A stretch of DNA of 42,632 bases from Candidatus Sabulitectum sp. (GCA_029938555.1 JAOZUR010000021.1:1-42632), one strand, 5' to 3'; shown: positions 26,733-34,813, counted from the stretch's first letter. Notes: a model not told the origin generated them from the sequence alone. Made by a program: numbers and translations.

Positions 26733-28437
26733 CAAAGCACCGACACTGCTCAGTTCCATTCTTAGAGGTTATGCATGGATGATTCTTTTGATTACTCTAG
26801 GGACTTCTGCTGTTATTTTTACAACATTCAGAGCAGCTTTTAGGGAACGGGCGTTGGAAGATCTTACCAGATCAGCTTATGCTTTGGTTCCAATGGTGCA
26901 ATATAATTTTGCAGATACTGCTTCAAATAATCTTGATTCTCTGGTTGATTTTATTGCTCCTAATATGGGTACTCGAATTACAGTTATTGGTCGTGACGGT
27001 TGGGTTTTTGCTGATAGTGAAAAAGATCCAAGTGATATGGAGAACCATAGAACACGAGTTGAAGTTATAACGGCCTTTAACGGTTTAGCTGGTAAGTCAG
27101 TAAGATACAGTGAGACTCTTGGTCGAGAAATGCTGTATACCGCTGTTCCAGTCACTGATGGGGATTCTATTGTAGCTGTGGTAAGGACCAGCCTTTTTTT
27201 CGATAGTTACTCTGCTGCCATTAGCCCTATAGTTAAAGAAATGTTTGTCATAATGCTTGTGGCTCTGGGAATTGCTGTATTAAGCGGGTGGATAATTTCA
27301 AGAAGAATAGCAAACCCCATGAGCAATCTTGCTGATGTAGCAGACCGTGTTAGAGATGGAGATTTGGGGGCAAGAGCAGCGCCTGGTCATACTCGTGAGC
27401 ACAATAGTCTTTCTTTTTCTCTTAATGAAACTCTGGCAAAAAATGAAGAGTTGATTTTTGACCTTTCCCAATCTAACAATCGAAGCAGAGCAATTCTGCA
27501 ATCTATGGTTGAGGGAATTGCTGTGGTTTCCCAACACAAAACAGTGCTTCTTATGAACGATTCATTCAAAGATATTTTTGGCATAGATAACTCTGAAGGT
27601 CAGATTCCGTCTGAGCTTTTATTTTTGATTGAGCAGAGTGAGAACGGTGGTTTTATCAAATTTGAAGGAAAAACAATAACATATCTTAAAGCACCGGTTG
27701 AAGGTTCTAAGGATTTTGTATTCTCTTTCAGAGATGTAACTAAGGAAACTCAGCTTTCTGAAATGAAAAAGAATTTTGTATCAAATGTATCCCATGAGTT
27801 ACGAACTCCTCTTACTGCCATTAAGGGTTACGGTGATACGCTGAAAGACGAGGTGGAAGAAGGGTCTGACGCTAACCGTTATCTTGATGTAATACTAAGA
27901 AATACCGATAGATTGATCGCTCTAGTGGCAGACATTCAAACACTTAGTGAAATAGAGGCTGGGGCAGATTTTCTTCGGATAGAAAGTTTTTCCGTTAGTG
28001 AAATTTTTGAAACGGTGATGCCTCTTTTTTCTGCAAGGTCAAAGAGCAAAAAAATACCAATATCTCTTGTTCAAACAAAAGATGATATAATCATAAAAGC
28101 AGATCGATATAGGATAGAGCAGGTTTTTGTAAATCTTATTGATAACGCTCTGAAGTATACTGAAAAGGGCTCAATTGAAGTACGGGCTTCAACCAGGGGC
28201 AATCTAGCTGTTTTTGCAATATCTGATTCAGGTCGGGGTATTCCCAAGGAAGCCATTCCTAGAATTTTTGAAAGATTTTTTGTGGTGGATAGATCAAGAT
28301 CCAGAAAAATGGGTGGCACTGGTTTGGGCCTTGCCATAACAAGACATATTATTGAAGCCCACGGTGGAACGATAAGTGTATCAAGTACTTTGGGGCAAGG
28401 TTCAATCTTTTTGTTTACAATTCCGACTTTTAATTAG
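26722..28437 (+). CDS. PhoR-like sensor histidine kinase
   Basis: Membrane sensor kinase of 571 residues, partner of the preceding regulator. Order: TM helix (~15-35), an extracytoplasmic sensor of about 135 residues with a Cache-like look (ITVIGRDGWVFADSE), TM helix 174-193, HAMP (~194-245), a PAS-like segment (~255-335), HisKA with H358 in SNVSHELRTPLTAIKGY, then HATPase with NLIDNALKYT, DSGRGI and GGTGLGLAI. All catalytic boxes are intact. It is last in the plus-strand run and its end overlaps the convergent neighbour by 8 bp. The signal is unknown; a sensor located with an export locus suggests feedback from envelope state. Confidence 0.92.
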   Translation: MKFNKAPTLLSSILRGYAWMILLITLGTSAVIFTTFRAAFRERALEDLTRSAYALVPMVQYNFADTASNNLDSLVDFIAPNMGTRITVIGRDGWVFADSEKDPSDMENHRTRVEVITAFNGLAGKSVRYSETLGREMLYTAVPVTDGDSIVAVVRTSLFFDSYSAAISPIVKEMFVIMLVALGIAVLSGWIISRRIANPMSNLADVADRVRDGDLGARAAPGHTREHNSLSFSLNETLAKNEELIFDLSQSNNRSRAILQSMVEGIAVVSQHKTVLLMNDSFKDIFGIDNSEGQIPSELLFLIEQSENGGFIKFEGKTITYLKAPVEGSKDFVFSFRDVTKETQLSEMKKNFVSNVSHELRTPLTAIKGYGDTLKDEVEEGSDANRYLDVILRNTDRLIALVADIQTLSEIEAGADFLRIESFSVSEIFETVMPLFSARSKSKKIPISLVQTKDDIIIKADRYRIEQVFVNLIDNALKYTEKGSIEVRASTRGNLAVFAISDSGRGIPKEAIPRIFERFFVVDRSRSRKMGGTGLGLAITRHIIEAHGGTISVSSTLGQGSIFLFTIPTFN

Positions 28438-28906
28438 CTTGGGAGGCTGCTGTCACTCCCATTTGCTGCAGGGTTTCTTCAGTAAGCAGATCTGAAGCAT
28501 TATCTCCTGAATTGAACACGATAGTAGTGTCTGCGTATGTAACTGAGAGTCTATAAGTGTTGCCACTAACTGCGTAATCTATGTATAGATCATCTTCCCC
28601 AAGAAAAGCTTCTTCGTCCTGGGGTAGATGGCTGTATTGTTGTTCATAAGCATTAAGTTGGGCAATTACCATAAACAGATAACCATCCATATTGCGATTG
28701 AGCTCTTCGTCAGTGATTTCTGGTGGTTGGTTCATAGCTTTGAGTTCGTAGTAGCTGTTTATGCCAACAGAAATGCAAACAACAAATAGAACAATAACAG
28801 CAATCAGTTTGCCTTTATGAGATTTGGACTTGCTTTTCTTGATTTCTTTGTTGGAATCATTTTGTTTGACGATGTCTTCTGCAATATCAAATTTATTTGT
28901 ATCCAA
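28430..28906 (-). CDS. Single-pass membrane protein of unknown function, pilin neighbour
   Basis: A 158-residue protein: a lysine-rich cytoplasmic N-terminus of about 32 residues (KKSKSKSHKGK), one membrane helix (LIAVIVLFVVCISVGINSYY) and an acidic extracytoplasmic part with NAYEQQYSHLPQDEEAF and YRLSVTYADTTIVF. The last part resembles the globular portion of pseudopilin-like proteins, but there is no prepilin leader, so I do not assign it. The TTG start lies 2 nt after the pilin stop, with GGAG in the end of the pilin gene, so the two are probably co-translated. Its 3' end overlaps the histidine kinase gene tail to tail. Confidence 0.55.
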   Translation of the reverse strand: MDTNKFDIAEDIVKQNDSNKEIKKSKSKSHKGKLIAVIVLFVVCISVGINSYYELKAMNQPPEITDEELNRNMDGYLFMVIAQLNAYEQQYSHLPQDEEAFLGEDDLYIDYAVSGNTYRLSVTYADTTIVFNSGDNASDLLTEETLQQMGVTAASQAN

Positions 28907-28908
28907 TT

Positions 28909-29385
28909 TTAGATAACTCCATCATCTGGAATGAATGCGATGACAAATGTATAATTATTCCCCAGCGAATATGTAAATGGACCTTGATAAATTTCGTCAA
29001 TGGCATTTATTAAAGCCATGTCTTTGGTTGTCACAGATATTCCATATAAAATTCCGGTAAAACTGTGTTTGGGTCTTCCATCAATTACCCAGTTGTCCCA
29101 GTCATACAATACCGCCATGGATGGATTTAAGTTAAAAGCAAAATCTTCAGAAAGATATGGTCTTAACTCCCTGGGGATGCGCCCCGGCCCTCTGTCTGGT
29201 GGGTACTCACCAGATTCCATGAGGTACATTTGAACAGCAAGCCAGATAGTTCGGTAGTCAGATACGATACGAGCAGCTTGTGCCTTTTTGGTAATATTTA
29301 CATATTTTGGTATTGCAATGCCTGCAAGTATGCCAATTATAAGAACCACTATCATTAATTCAATAAGAGTAAAACCTTTACGCAT
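28909..29385 (-). CDS. Type IV pilin / type II secretion pseudopilin (GspG-like)
   Basis: A 158-residue pilin-like protein with a textbook class III leader: MRKG before the cleavage point, then [20 protein letters not shown], with the conserved Glu at +5. Residues after the helix ([20 protein letters not shown]) continue the long alpha-1 spine. The C-terminal domain lacks a clear disulfide pair. The ATG at 29385 is preceded by GTG; AAGGAAG sits 7-8 nt upstream. No assembly ATPase or prepilin peptidase is in the window, so the machine must be encoded elsewhere. It could be a minor pilin or a secretion pseudopilin. Confidence 0.8.
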   Translation of the reverse strand: MRKGFTLIELMIVVLIIGILAGIAIPKYVNITKKAQAARIVSDYRTIWLAVQMYLMESGEYPPDRGPGRIPRELRPYLSEDFAFNLNPSMAVLYDWDNWVIDGRPKHSFTGILYGISVTTKDMALINAIDEIYQGPFTYSLGNNYTFVIAFIPDDGVI

Positions 29386-29413
29386 CACTACACTTCCTTT
29401 CTTACTTACTTAA

Positions 29414-29441
29414 AGTATACGCAAAACTGCTTTGTTTGCAA
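29414..29441 (-). promoter_or_regulatory. Sigma-70-type promoter of the pilin gene
   Basis: On the minus strand TTGCAA (29441-29436) and TATACT (29419-29414) are separated by 16 nt, about 30 nt upstream of the pilin start. It is one of the better -35/-10 pairs in the window. Confidence 0.55.
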
Positions 29442-29462
29442 ATGCCAGAATCTTATTTTCGG

Positions 29463-30182
29463 TCAAACACCTAGAAGTTTTTGCCCAATCATTCCCACAA
29501 GAAAGCCCAGATTAGCCCCAAGTGCTGGCAACCAGTTTTTCTCTATTCTTGACATTGGGGCAATGTCTTGAAAAACCAGATAAAGAATGCCACCACTTGA
29601 AATAAGCATTAATGATGCAGTGAGTTGGGGTAGGTCTCTCAAAAATGCATAACCCAAGAGAGCTGCAAAAATCCCTGAAAAGCTCAGAAGAAAAAGTATA
29701 ATGAGGCATTTTCTTGAAGAATAACCGGTTGTACGAAGATCTCTGTATGAGTTGAAGGATTCTGGCAGGTTCTGAAGGCCTATAAAGATTGCCAGAAGTA
29801 ATCCAAGATTATGATCTATGGCGAATACTGCACCTAAGGCTATGGCTTCTGGAACAAAATCCATCAACATCGCCAGTACTTGCGAAAGGCTGCCACCTTT
29901 TTTTTCTATGTATCTATCGATGAAGAAGAAAAGAACAGCACCTCCGAAAAAAAGTACCGACATGGGTATAACTGACATTGAAGACATCCCCTGGGGTACC
30001 AGTACAAAGGCAATCGCTGCTACTATTATTCCACCACCGAATGCTATTGATGTATGAATTATTTCTTCTTTAATAATGCCCTGCTTGAAATGCTTCTCAA
30101 AGGCTTTTGAAATTAGACCTCCCAAAAATACAGTGATTCCTGACAGAGATGAGTACAGTACTATTTTAAATATGTCGTGCAT
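29463..30182 (-). CDS. ZIP-family metal transporter
   Basis: A 239-residue membrane protein with about eight hydrophobic segments. The paired motifs DFVPEAIALGAVF and GLQNLPESFNSYRDL match the metal-binding helices 4 and 5 of ZIP permeases (the usual HxxPE is partly changed here, with NLPE kept). ZIP proteins bring zinc or other divalent metals into the cytoplasm. Its ATG directly abuts the stop of the AlkC-like gene upstream, so the two are almost certainly co-transcribed. The metal cannot be told from the sequence. Confidence 0.78.
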   Translation of the reverse strand: MHDIFKIVLYSSLSGITVFLGGLISKAFEKHFKQGIIKEEIIHTSIAFGGGIIVAAIAFVLVPQGMSSMSVIPMSVLFFGGAVLFFFIDRYIEKKGGSLSQVLAMLMDFVPEAIALGAVFAIDHNLGLLLAIFIGLQNLPESFNSYRDLRTTGYSSRKCLIILFLLSFSGIFAALLGYAFLRDLPQLTASLMLISSGGILYLVFQDIAPMSRIEKNWLPALGANLGFLVGMIGQKLLGV

Positions 30183-31316
30183 TTATTCTCCAGATACTGT
30201 GGTTGGAAGTTCTTTGTAAAAATACAAAGAATTTAAATCTGCGCAAAGGCTGAATTTTTTACGGCTTATCTCTTGCCCATTAATATATATCCCTAAAAAG
30301 TGAGTTCCTGTATAATACTTACGAGTTGATATTATTTTGAAGTTATGAGTTTTTTTAATAGTTTTTTTATGACTGCTGTTGTTTGACTCAGAGTGTATGA
30401 ATGTTTTTGGGGAGAGTTTGCCATTCTTTTTAACAAAATCGATGACATACTCAATTCTCAATTTTCCAAGTGGTTTGGTTGGGGAAAAAAGAGAGAATGA
30501 AAAACTAAACTCGGAACCGATAGCCACTGTTTCTTGAACAAAAAAATCGATAATACTAATGTGTTCAGGATCGTTGAACCCGAATAATTTTAGTATTTTT
30601 GAATCACCCTGTTTAAGAAGGGTACGGCAGCCATGTTTAACTACTCGATCAATCTTTTTGTTTTTACCAAACCACTCAAGAGATAGATTTATAACAATTT
30701 CAGGATTATCTTTCGATATGTCATTAAGATTGTTTGCCACGCTTCTTCGTACATAATCACTTTGGTCATTTTTCAGTATTTCCAGTATGGGCAGAATTGG
30801 TAATGGATTTGCTTTAAATTCAGGAAGAGCCATTGCCCATGGCAGTCGAGGGCGGCAACCTTCTGATGCCAGTCTTCGCACATGATGATTATCTGATATT
30901 GCCCACAGCTCTAATTGATTCATCATTTTCGCACCGTAAATCTTTATGAATGGGCGAACGGCAAACTCTGAGCTTGAATACTCTGTAAAATGTTCCAACG
31001 CCTGAATGGATTCAGTAAAATAGTTCATACCATATAATTCAACAAAACCTGGGAAAAACATGTATTCAAAACCTGAGAACTCGGATGAAACATTTTTTAA
31101 AACACAAATTGCATTTACATAATCATTAGGCAGGAATTGGTGTAATGATACTGAAATATGTTTCATTCTGTCTTTCAGTTCTTTCCCATTCCAGAATTCA
31201 TCAAAAACAAATTGAACAAAAGCCTGTGAATCAAACTTATCACAATGAATCGATAACTGATATGATAGAGATTCTATAAACTGAACATTGTACAAGTCTT
31301 TTAACAGTGCCCCCAT
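30183..31316 (-). CDS. AlkC-like DNA alkylation repair protein
   Basis: A 377-residue HEAT-repeat protein. The block HHVRRLASEGCRPRLPWA, then PILPILEILKNDQSDYVRRS and VANNLNDISKDNPEIVI is the hallmark of AlkC/AlkD-type base-excision enzymes, which remove 3-methyladenine-type lesions. The C-terminal ~110 residues (FSFSFSLFSPTKPLGKLRIE...) look like the Ig-like domain that AlkC, but not AlkD, carries. The ATG at 31316 follows AAAGGAG with 4 nt spacing. It precedes the ZIP gene without a gap. Assignment to AlkC is from motif recognition. Confidence 0.8.
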   Translation of the reverse strand: MGALLKDLYNVQFIESLSYQLSIHCDKFDSQAFVQFVFDEFWNGKELKDRMKHISVSLHQFLPNDYVNAICVLKNVSSEFSGFEYMFFPGFVELYGMNYFTESIQALEHFTEYSSSEFAVRPFIKIYGAKMMNQLELWAISDNHHVRRLASEGCRPRLPWAMALPEFKANPLPILPILEILKNDQSDYVRRSVANNLNDISKDNPEIVINLSLEWFGKNKKIDRVVKHGCRTLLKQGDSKILKLFGFNDPEHISIIDFFVQETVAIGSEFSFSFSLFSPTKPLGKLRIEYVIDFVKKNGKLSPKTFIHSESNNSSHKKTIKKTHNFKIISTRKYYTGTHFLGIYINGQEISRKKFSLCADLNSLYFYKELPTTVSGE

Positions 31317-31735
31317 GAAACTCCTTTGTTAAGGTTCCCACTTTTAGTCTAATCATTGTTTGTATTGACGCAGTGGTTAAGATACAAATTTTTCAATCAC
31401 AAGTGGTTGCTGTGAGATCATTCTGCACCTGTTTTAATATGTGCTTTCGGATCAATGGTTAGGCGGAAAAATATGTATATGCTTAGATTTGCCATAAGAT
31501 CAATCCACAGGTGCCGTAAATTTCTGCCTATAAGAGTATGTGCCTGATTATAACGTAGGGCATTGAACAGCTGTCTTTTTGATTATATCGTATTCCATAT
31601 AAATTTTTCGATGTTGAAGTCTCTGGTTGCTTTCTGTTTGTAGAGATTGTCTAAACTCCTTGTTTCTAAACGATATTATATGTTTAATGATATAGTATTT
31701 GAGAGTTGTAAAGATTTTGAACATCAGTTCACCAG
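31317..31735. other. Intergenic region at the border of the accessory block
   Basis: No gene is supported. The left edge holds the AlkC ribosome binding site. A GTTAGGC at 31457-31463 equals one integron attC core (GTTRRRY), but I found no partner core at a sensible distance, so it is at most a relic. A minus-strand frame of 64 codons at 31548-31742 looks random. The rest is A+T-rich. Confidence 0.35.
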
Positions 31736-31764
31736 TTGACAATAAATATTATATTGTTTAATGT
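31736..31764 (+). promoter_or_regulatory. Promoter of the hipS-hipT genes
   Basis: A consensus -35 TTGACA (31736-31741) is followed by 17 nt and TAATGT (31759-31764) as a weaker -10. It lies about 70 nt upstream of the first ATG of the module. Confidence 0.5.
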
Positions 31765-31796
31765 ATAAAAAATAGAGAGAAGAGGGAGGCTTTGAT

Positions 31797-32108
31797 ATTC
31801 AGGAACTAACTGTAATGTTCGGAAGGCAAAAAGCAGGTGGTTTAGTTAAGGATGATGCTGGTTATACTTTTACATATGATGAAGAATTTCTAAACACAGG
31901 TTTGCCTATTTCTGCTTCATTCCCACTTCAAAGTCAATCTTTCCACTCTGACTCTCTTTTCCCTTTTTTTCAGGGGCTTCTTCCTGAAGGGTGGTATAAT
32001 GATATTGTTTGTAAGAAACTCAAAATTGATACAGATGACAAGTTTTCTATTCTTGCAAATTCTTGTACCGATTGTATAGGTGCAGTATGGTTGAGCAGAT
32101 CATTATGA
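31797..32108 (+). CDS. HipS-like protein (HipA N-terminal subdomain)
   Basis: Corresponds to the N-terminal subdomain of HipA kinases as a free protein of ~100 residues: QKAGGLVKDDAGYTFTYDEEF, GLPISASFPLQ and FFQGLLPEGWYND. In three-gene HipBST systems this small protein (HipS) acts as the antitoxin for the kinase HipT. The first ATG is 31815, but the frame is open upstream (QELTV-MFGRQKAGG), which fits the expected first beta strand, and AGGGAGG (31783-31789) lies 7 nt before an ATT at 31797. I therefore propose a rare ATT start; 31815 is the conservative alternative. It overlaps hipT by 4 bp (ATGA). Confidence 0.7.
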   Translation: MQELTVMFGRQKAGGLVKDDAGYTFTYDEEFLNTGLPISASFPLQSQSFHSDSLFPFFQGLLPEGWYNDIVCKKLKIDTDDKFSILANSCTDCIGAVWLSRSL

Positions 32109-33025
32109 CAGCCTGTCCAGGATGTGGTAAACCGTCTCATGGGTGGCATGCAATTTGTCTTAAAAGATTGTTTGGGAGGGCTGAACTGCCTGATATGTCG
32201 AGTATTTACAATAGTGATATTTCTGAGCTTGCCTTACAATCTGTGGGTCACCTTTCAATATCTGGAGTTCAAGTTAAGTTAGCAGTTGGATATGAGGGAA
32301 ACAAAATAATTACCCACGGGGGAAGGGGTAGCCGATACATTCTTAAACCCTCTGTTCCCCAGTGGCAGGATATGCCTCAGAACGAAAATTTGATTATGTC
32401 TCTTGCTCGAGTTGCAGGAATAAAAATCCCACCTCATGGGCTTCTTGAAAATAGTAGGAATGAATCGTTTTATATAGTAAAGCGGTTTGATAGAACCAGA
32501 ACTGGTTCAAGAATACATATAGAGGATTTTTGTCAGGCAGGTAATGTTCCGAGAGAGATGAAGTATAGAAAATCAGCTGAATTCTGTGGAAAACTGATTA
32601 AAACAGTAACTACTTTTCCAAAAATAGAAATCCAGAAGTTTTTCAGATTGATTCTGTTTAATTTTCTTGTGGGTAATGGAGATGCACATCTGAAGAACTA
32701 CAGCTTCATGTATCTTAAAAATAGAACTGTTTTAACACCGGCTTATGACCTTGTCTCTTCTAGTATTCTGATCCCCGGCGAAACAGCATCAGCAATTACC
32801 ATAAATGGTAAAGACAATAAGTTTAGATTGAAAGATTTTAAAGCGCTTGCATCAAATATGAAAATCCCAGAGTCGCAGGTAAATCTGTTTGTAAAATTTC
32901 TTCTTGATAAACTTCCTTCCTTCTTTCAAATGATAGAAGTTGCCGAGTTTAATGCGGAGATGAAAGAGAACCTAGTGAATCTTATCAAACAAAGAGCACA
33001 AGTGCTAGTGCACTATACAGCTTAA
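32105..33025 (+). CDS. HipT-like serine/threonine kinase toxin
   Basis: A 306-residue HipA-fold kinase without the N-terminal subdomain. The start carries a small cysteine/histidine motif (CPGCGKPSHGWHAICLKRLF) that could bind zinc. HLSISGVQVKLAV holds the SIS autophosphorylation motif of HipT; RYILKP has the ATP-binding Lys; FLVGNGDAHLKNYSF and LTPAYDLVSS are the catalytic and metal-binding loops. HipT of E. coli O127 phosphorylates tryptophanyl-tRNA synthetase; the target here is unknown. An in-frame ATG at 32063 would overlap hipS widely; the ATGA at 32105 is preferred. The separate HipS/HipT genes look natural, not a frameshifted HipA. Confidence 0.8.
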   Translation: MTACPGCGKPSHGWHAICLKRLFGRAELPDMSSIYNSDISELALQSVGHLSISGVQVKLAVGYEGNKIITHGGRGSRYILKPSVPQWQDMPQNENLIMSLARVAGIKIPPHGLLENSRNESFYIVKRFDRTRTGSRIHIEDFCQAGNVPREMKYRKSAEFCGKLIKTVTTFPKIEIQKFFRLILFNFLVGNGDAHLKNYSFMYLKNRTVLTPAYDLVSSSILIPGETASAITINGKDNKFRLKDFKALASNMKIPESQVNLFVKFLLDKLPSFFQMIEVAEFNAEMKENLVNLIKQRAQVLVHYTA

Positions 33026-33130
33026 ACCTTGGTATCTTACTGGCTCTCCAGAGCCCCAGTTGCGTTACTAGTTTAATTGCATAGCGGCGCTATGCGCATT
33101 ATACCGGTACATTAAGCTGTACAGTGTACT
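33007..33130 (+). promoter_or_regulatory. hipB promoter with nested operator palindromes
   Basis: Two 19-nt arms at 33007-33025 (end of hipT) and 33112-33130 are inverted copies with two transitions between them. The right arm contains a perfect 5-1-5 palindrome, GTACA-G-TGTAC (33119-33129). Between the arms lie GCATAGCG-G-CGCTATGC (33079-33095) and a GGCTCT/AGAGCC hairpin (33042-33055). A TTGCAT (33077-33082) and TATACC (33100-33105) with 17-nt spacing form a promoter whose spacer is filled by the palindrome. This fits autorepression by the HTH protein encoded just downstream. Confidence 0.55.
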
Positions 33131-33148
33131 GGGAGGAGGCAGAATTTA

Positions 33149-33358
33149 ATGAATCAGTTATCTGTAGTAATAAAAAAACTTAGAAAAGAAGCAGGTATAT
33201 CACAGAAAGAATTGGCTGAGTATTCTGGAGTAGGGCTTGCACTGGTAAGGAAAATCGAACAGGGTGGTTCTACAATGCAGGTAGATAAAGTGAACCAGAT
33301 TCTCTCTCTGTTTAATTATACTTTGGAAGCCGTTCCTGTTAAAGAGCTGTCTTTATAG
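33149..33358 (+). CDS. HipB-like HTH regulator
   Basis: A 69-residue XRE-type helix-turn-helix protein. The DNA-binding unit spans residues ~10-62: LRKEAGISQKELAEYSGVG, then LALVRKIEQGGSTMQVDKVN and the C-terminal strand LFNYTLEAVPV, close to HipB. GGGAGGAGG lies 9 nt before the ATG. In known hip operons the HTH gene comes first; here it is last, 123 bp after hipT, with its own promoter and likely operators. It should bind those palindromes and repress transcription. Intact. Confidence 0.8.
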   Translation: MNQLSVVIKKLRKEAGISQKELAEYSGVGLALVRKIEQGGSTMQVDKVNQILSLFNYTLEAVPVKELSL

Positions 33359-33468
33359 CTTCCCATGTGGTAGTTCCAATTTGAAGGTACGAATCCAGTA
33401 GCTGCCCAGTTTTGCCATCTAGGGAAAGTCATCTTCAGCACCGGTAAAATTGTACTCTACATTGGCTG

Positions 33469-33489
33469 GTGCATGCTGTGGTTATGAAA
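33469..33489. repeat. attC-like remnant (one arm)
   Basis: The run GGTGCATGCTGTGGTTATG resembles the right arm of the attC-like site at 34768-34813 (GGTTCATACGGTGGTTATA). The other arm is partly visible as CAGCACC at 33437-33443, but a RYYYAAC core is missing. I read it as an eroded attC at the end of the peptidase cassette. Confidence 0.35.
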
Positions 33490-33525
33490 CGATTTCCTTC
33501 AAATAACATTGTTCAAGATGTTTTA

Positions 33526-34713
33526 TTATACTTTTATTTGTTGAACTTTATCATCATGTATAATGGTTAGATACAATGTCTCTCCTTCTTCACATAAAAG
33601 CATGAATTCCCCAGATTGCTCATATCTTTTTCTTCGATCTACCTGGATCTCAAGTTGAGTCCCTGAGGAATCAAGCGCAAGAATATCCTTTATGGGATAC
33701 AAGGGGAATTTTGAATAGTAGCTAATCTTTAATTTGTTTGGAGAAAGCCTTTCCACTGAAGCAATTTCGCAAAATTCTTGATCAGTTTGCTCAGCAAGGC
33801 TAGGCAATTGAGTTGCCCAGTTTGATAGATGATTCTCGAAGCTTGCTCCTGTTTTATCCTCTATCAATTTAGGGAAGTTTGTATCATAACCAGAATTTCT
33901 GAATAAATCGACTAGTCCATCGAAACCAATTTGCTCCTGAAAATAACCGACAAAGGACATCGATGCTTGGTAAAGAGGGTAATGCCTTTCGTTGAAGATA
34001 GTTTCATTCCAATTCTCAATTCGATGAAGGAGACCATAGAGATTCCTTTTTATAACAACAGTTGAACATGTATCCGCATGAGCAAGTTTACGGGAATAGG
34101 CTCCCACCGACTGGAAACCACAATACTGAGCAAAGCCCTCGTCAAAAAACTTCCTTATACCAAATTCACTTTGTCGTATCTTGAACCCGATGTGATTTCT
34201 TAGGAGGATATGTGTCAGCTCGTGAACTATTGCATGTTGAAGAATCTCCCTATCATTTGAAACAGGATTGTAATGCCCTACCTTCAGATAAACATCACCA
34301 AGTTGAGCATTGAAAGGGGAAGGACCAGTATCATTCATTAAGAAATAGTTCAAAACTGACTTAAAGCCAGGGAACTGGGATGATATCCATTGCTCTGCCT
34401 TTTCAATTCCGGAAATTAGATAGGACGATAGCTCAGAGATACGAGAATCGATTTGGATTTTTAGAAAATCACTTGAGTAGTTGACTTCTGCAGGTTGAAA
34501 ATCACCAAGAGTGTACAATTGCCTTGCCTTCAGCTCAGGCTGAGACTGAATTTCAAACTCAAGAATTCTGGCTTTGTTAAAATCGCCCATATGCAGATTA
34601 AGCATAATCAGATGATTCGTGTATCTCAGCTTGCGTTTTGGATCTCTCAAGAATCGTTTAATAATTCCTAGTAGAGCAAGTCCAAGAGCTCTGAGCTTTT
34701 GTGAATAAGCCAA
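33526..34713 (-). CDS. HExxH zinc peptidase (gluzincin/peptidase MA-like)
   Basis: Predicted cytoplasmic zinc metallopeptidase, 395 residues. H164-E165-H168 in VHELTHILL is the zinc motif, and E192 in FFDEGFAQYCG, 24 residues later, supplies the third ligand as in gluzincins. The N-terminal ~70 residues are helical and basic (FLRDPKRKLRYTNH; TPR-like), and the last ~100 form beta strands. No signal peptide is seen. The TTG start is uncertain: the frame is open to a stop near 34770, and a GGGAG lies well upstream, 7 nt before an ATC. The gene sits between an attC-like site (start side) and a half-site, so it is probably a cassette. Confidence 0.6.
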   Translation of the reverse strand: MAYSQKLRALGLALLGIIKRFLRDPKRKLRYTNHLIMLNLHMGDFNKARILEFEIQSQPELKARQLYTLGDFQPAEVNYSSDFLKIQIDSRISELSSYLISGIEKAEQWISSQFPGFKSVLNYFLMNDTGPSPFNAQLGDVYLKVGHYNPVSNDREILQHAIVHELTHILLRNHIGFKIRQSEFGIRKFFDEGFAQYCGFQSVGAYSRKLAHADTCSTVVIKRNLYGLLHRIENWNETIFNERHYPLYQASMSFVGYFQEQIGFDGLVDLFRNSGYDTNFPKLIEDKTGASFENHLSNWATQLPSLAEQTDQEFCEIASVERLSPNKLKISYYSKFPLYPIKDILALDSSGTQLEIQVDRRKRYEQSGEFMLLCEEGETLYLTIIHDDKVQQIKV

Positions 34714-34767
34714 TCTGAATATTGATGAATCTATTTTAGAAGCGATTGAGATATGCTTTCTCCCATC

Positions 34768-34813
34768 TTATAACAATCATCGTAACCAGCGCCGGTTCAT
34801 ACGGTGGTTATAT
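34768..34813 (-). repeat. Integron attC-like site
   Basis: Outer arms TATAAC/GTTATA (6 bp) enclose CGT-AACC paired with GGTT-(CAT)-ACG, where the CAT is bulged. It begins 4 nt after the stop of the DUF21-like gene and ends just before the peptidase gene, exactly where a cassette attC belongs. The cores deviate from RYYYAAC/GTTRRRY by one or two bases. Confidence 0.6.

Noticed and set aside
29420-29462. Sigma-54-type promoter upstream of the pilin gene
   Set aside because: TGGCA and TTGC occur but the distance between the GG and GC elements is too short; a sigma-70-type pair with 16-nt spacing fits better.
31450-31470. attC site near GTTAGGC
   Set aside because: Only one core is present; no partner core or pairing arm within 150 bp on either side.
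31797-33025. HipA gene broken by a frameshift
   Set aside because: The two frames join by a clean ATGA overlap, each has its own logical start, and the split lies between HipA subdomains as in natural HipS/HipT pairs.
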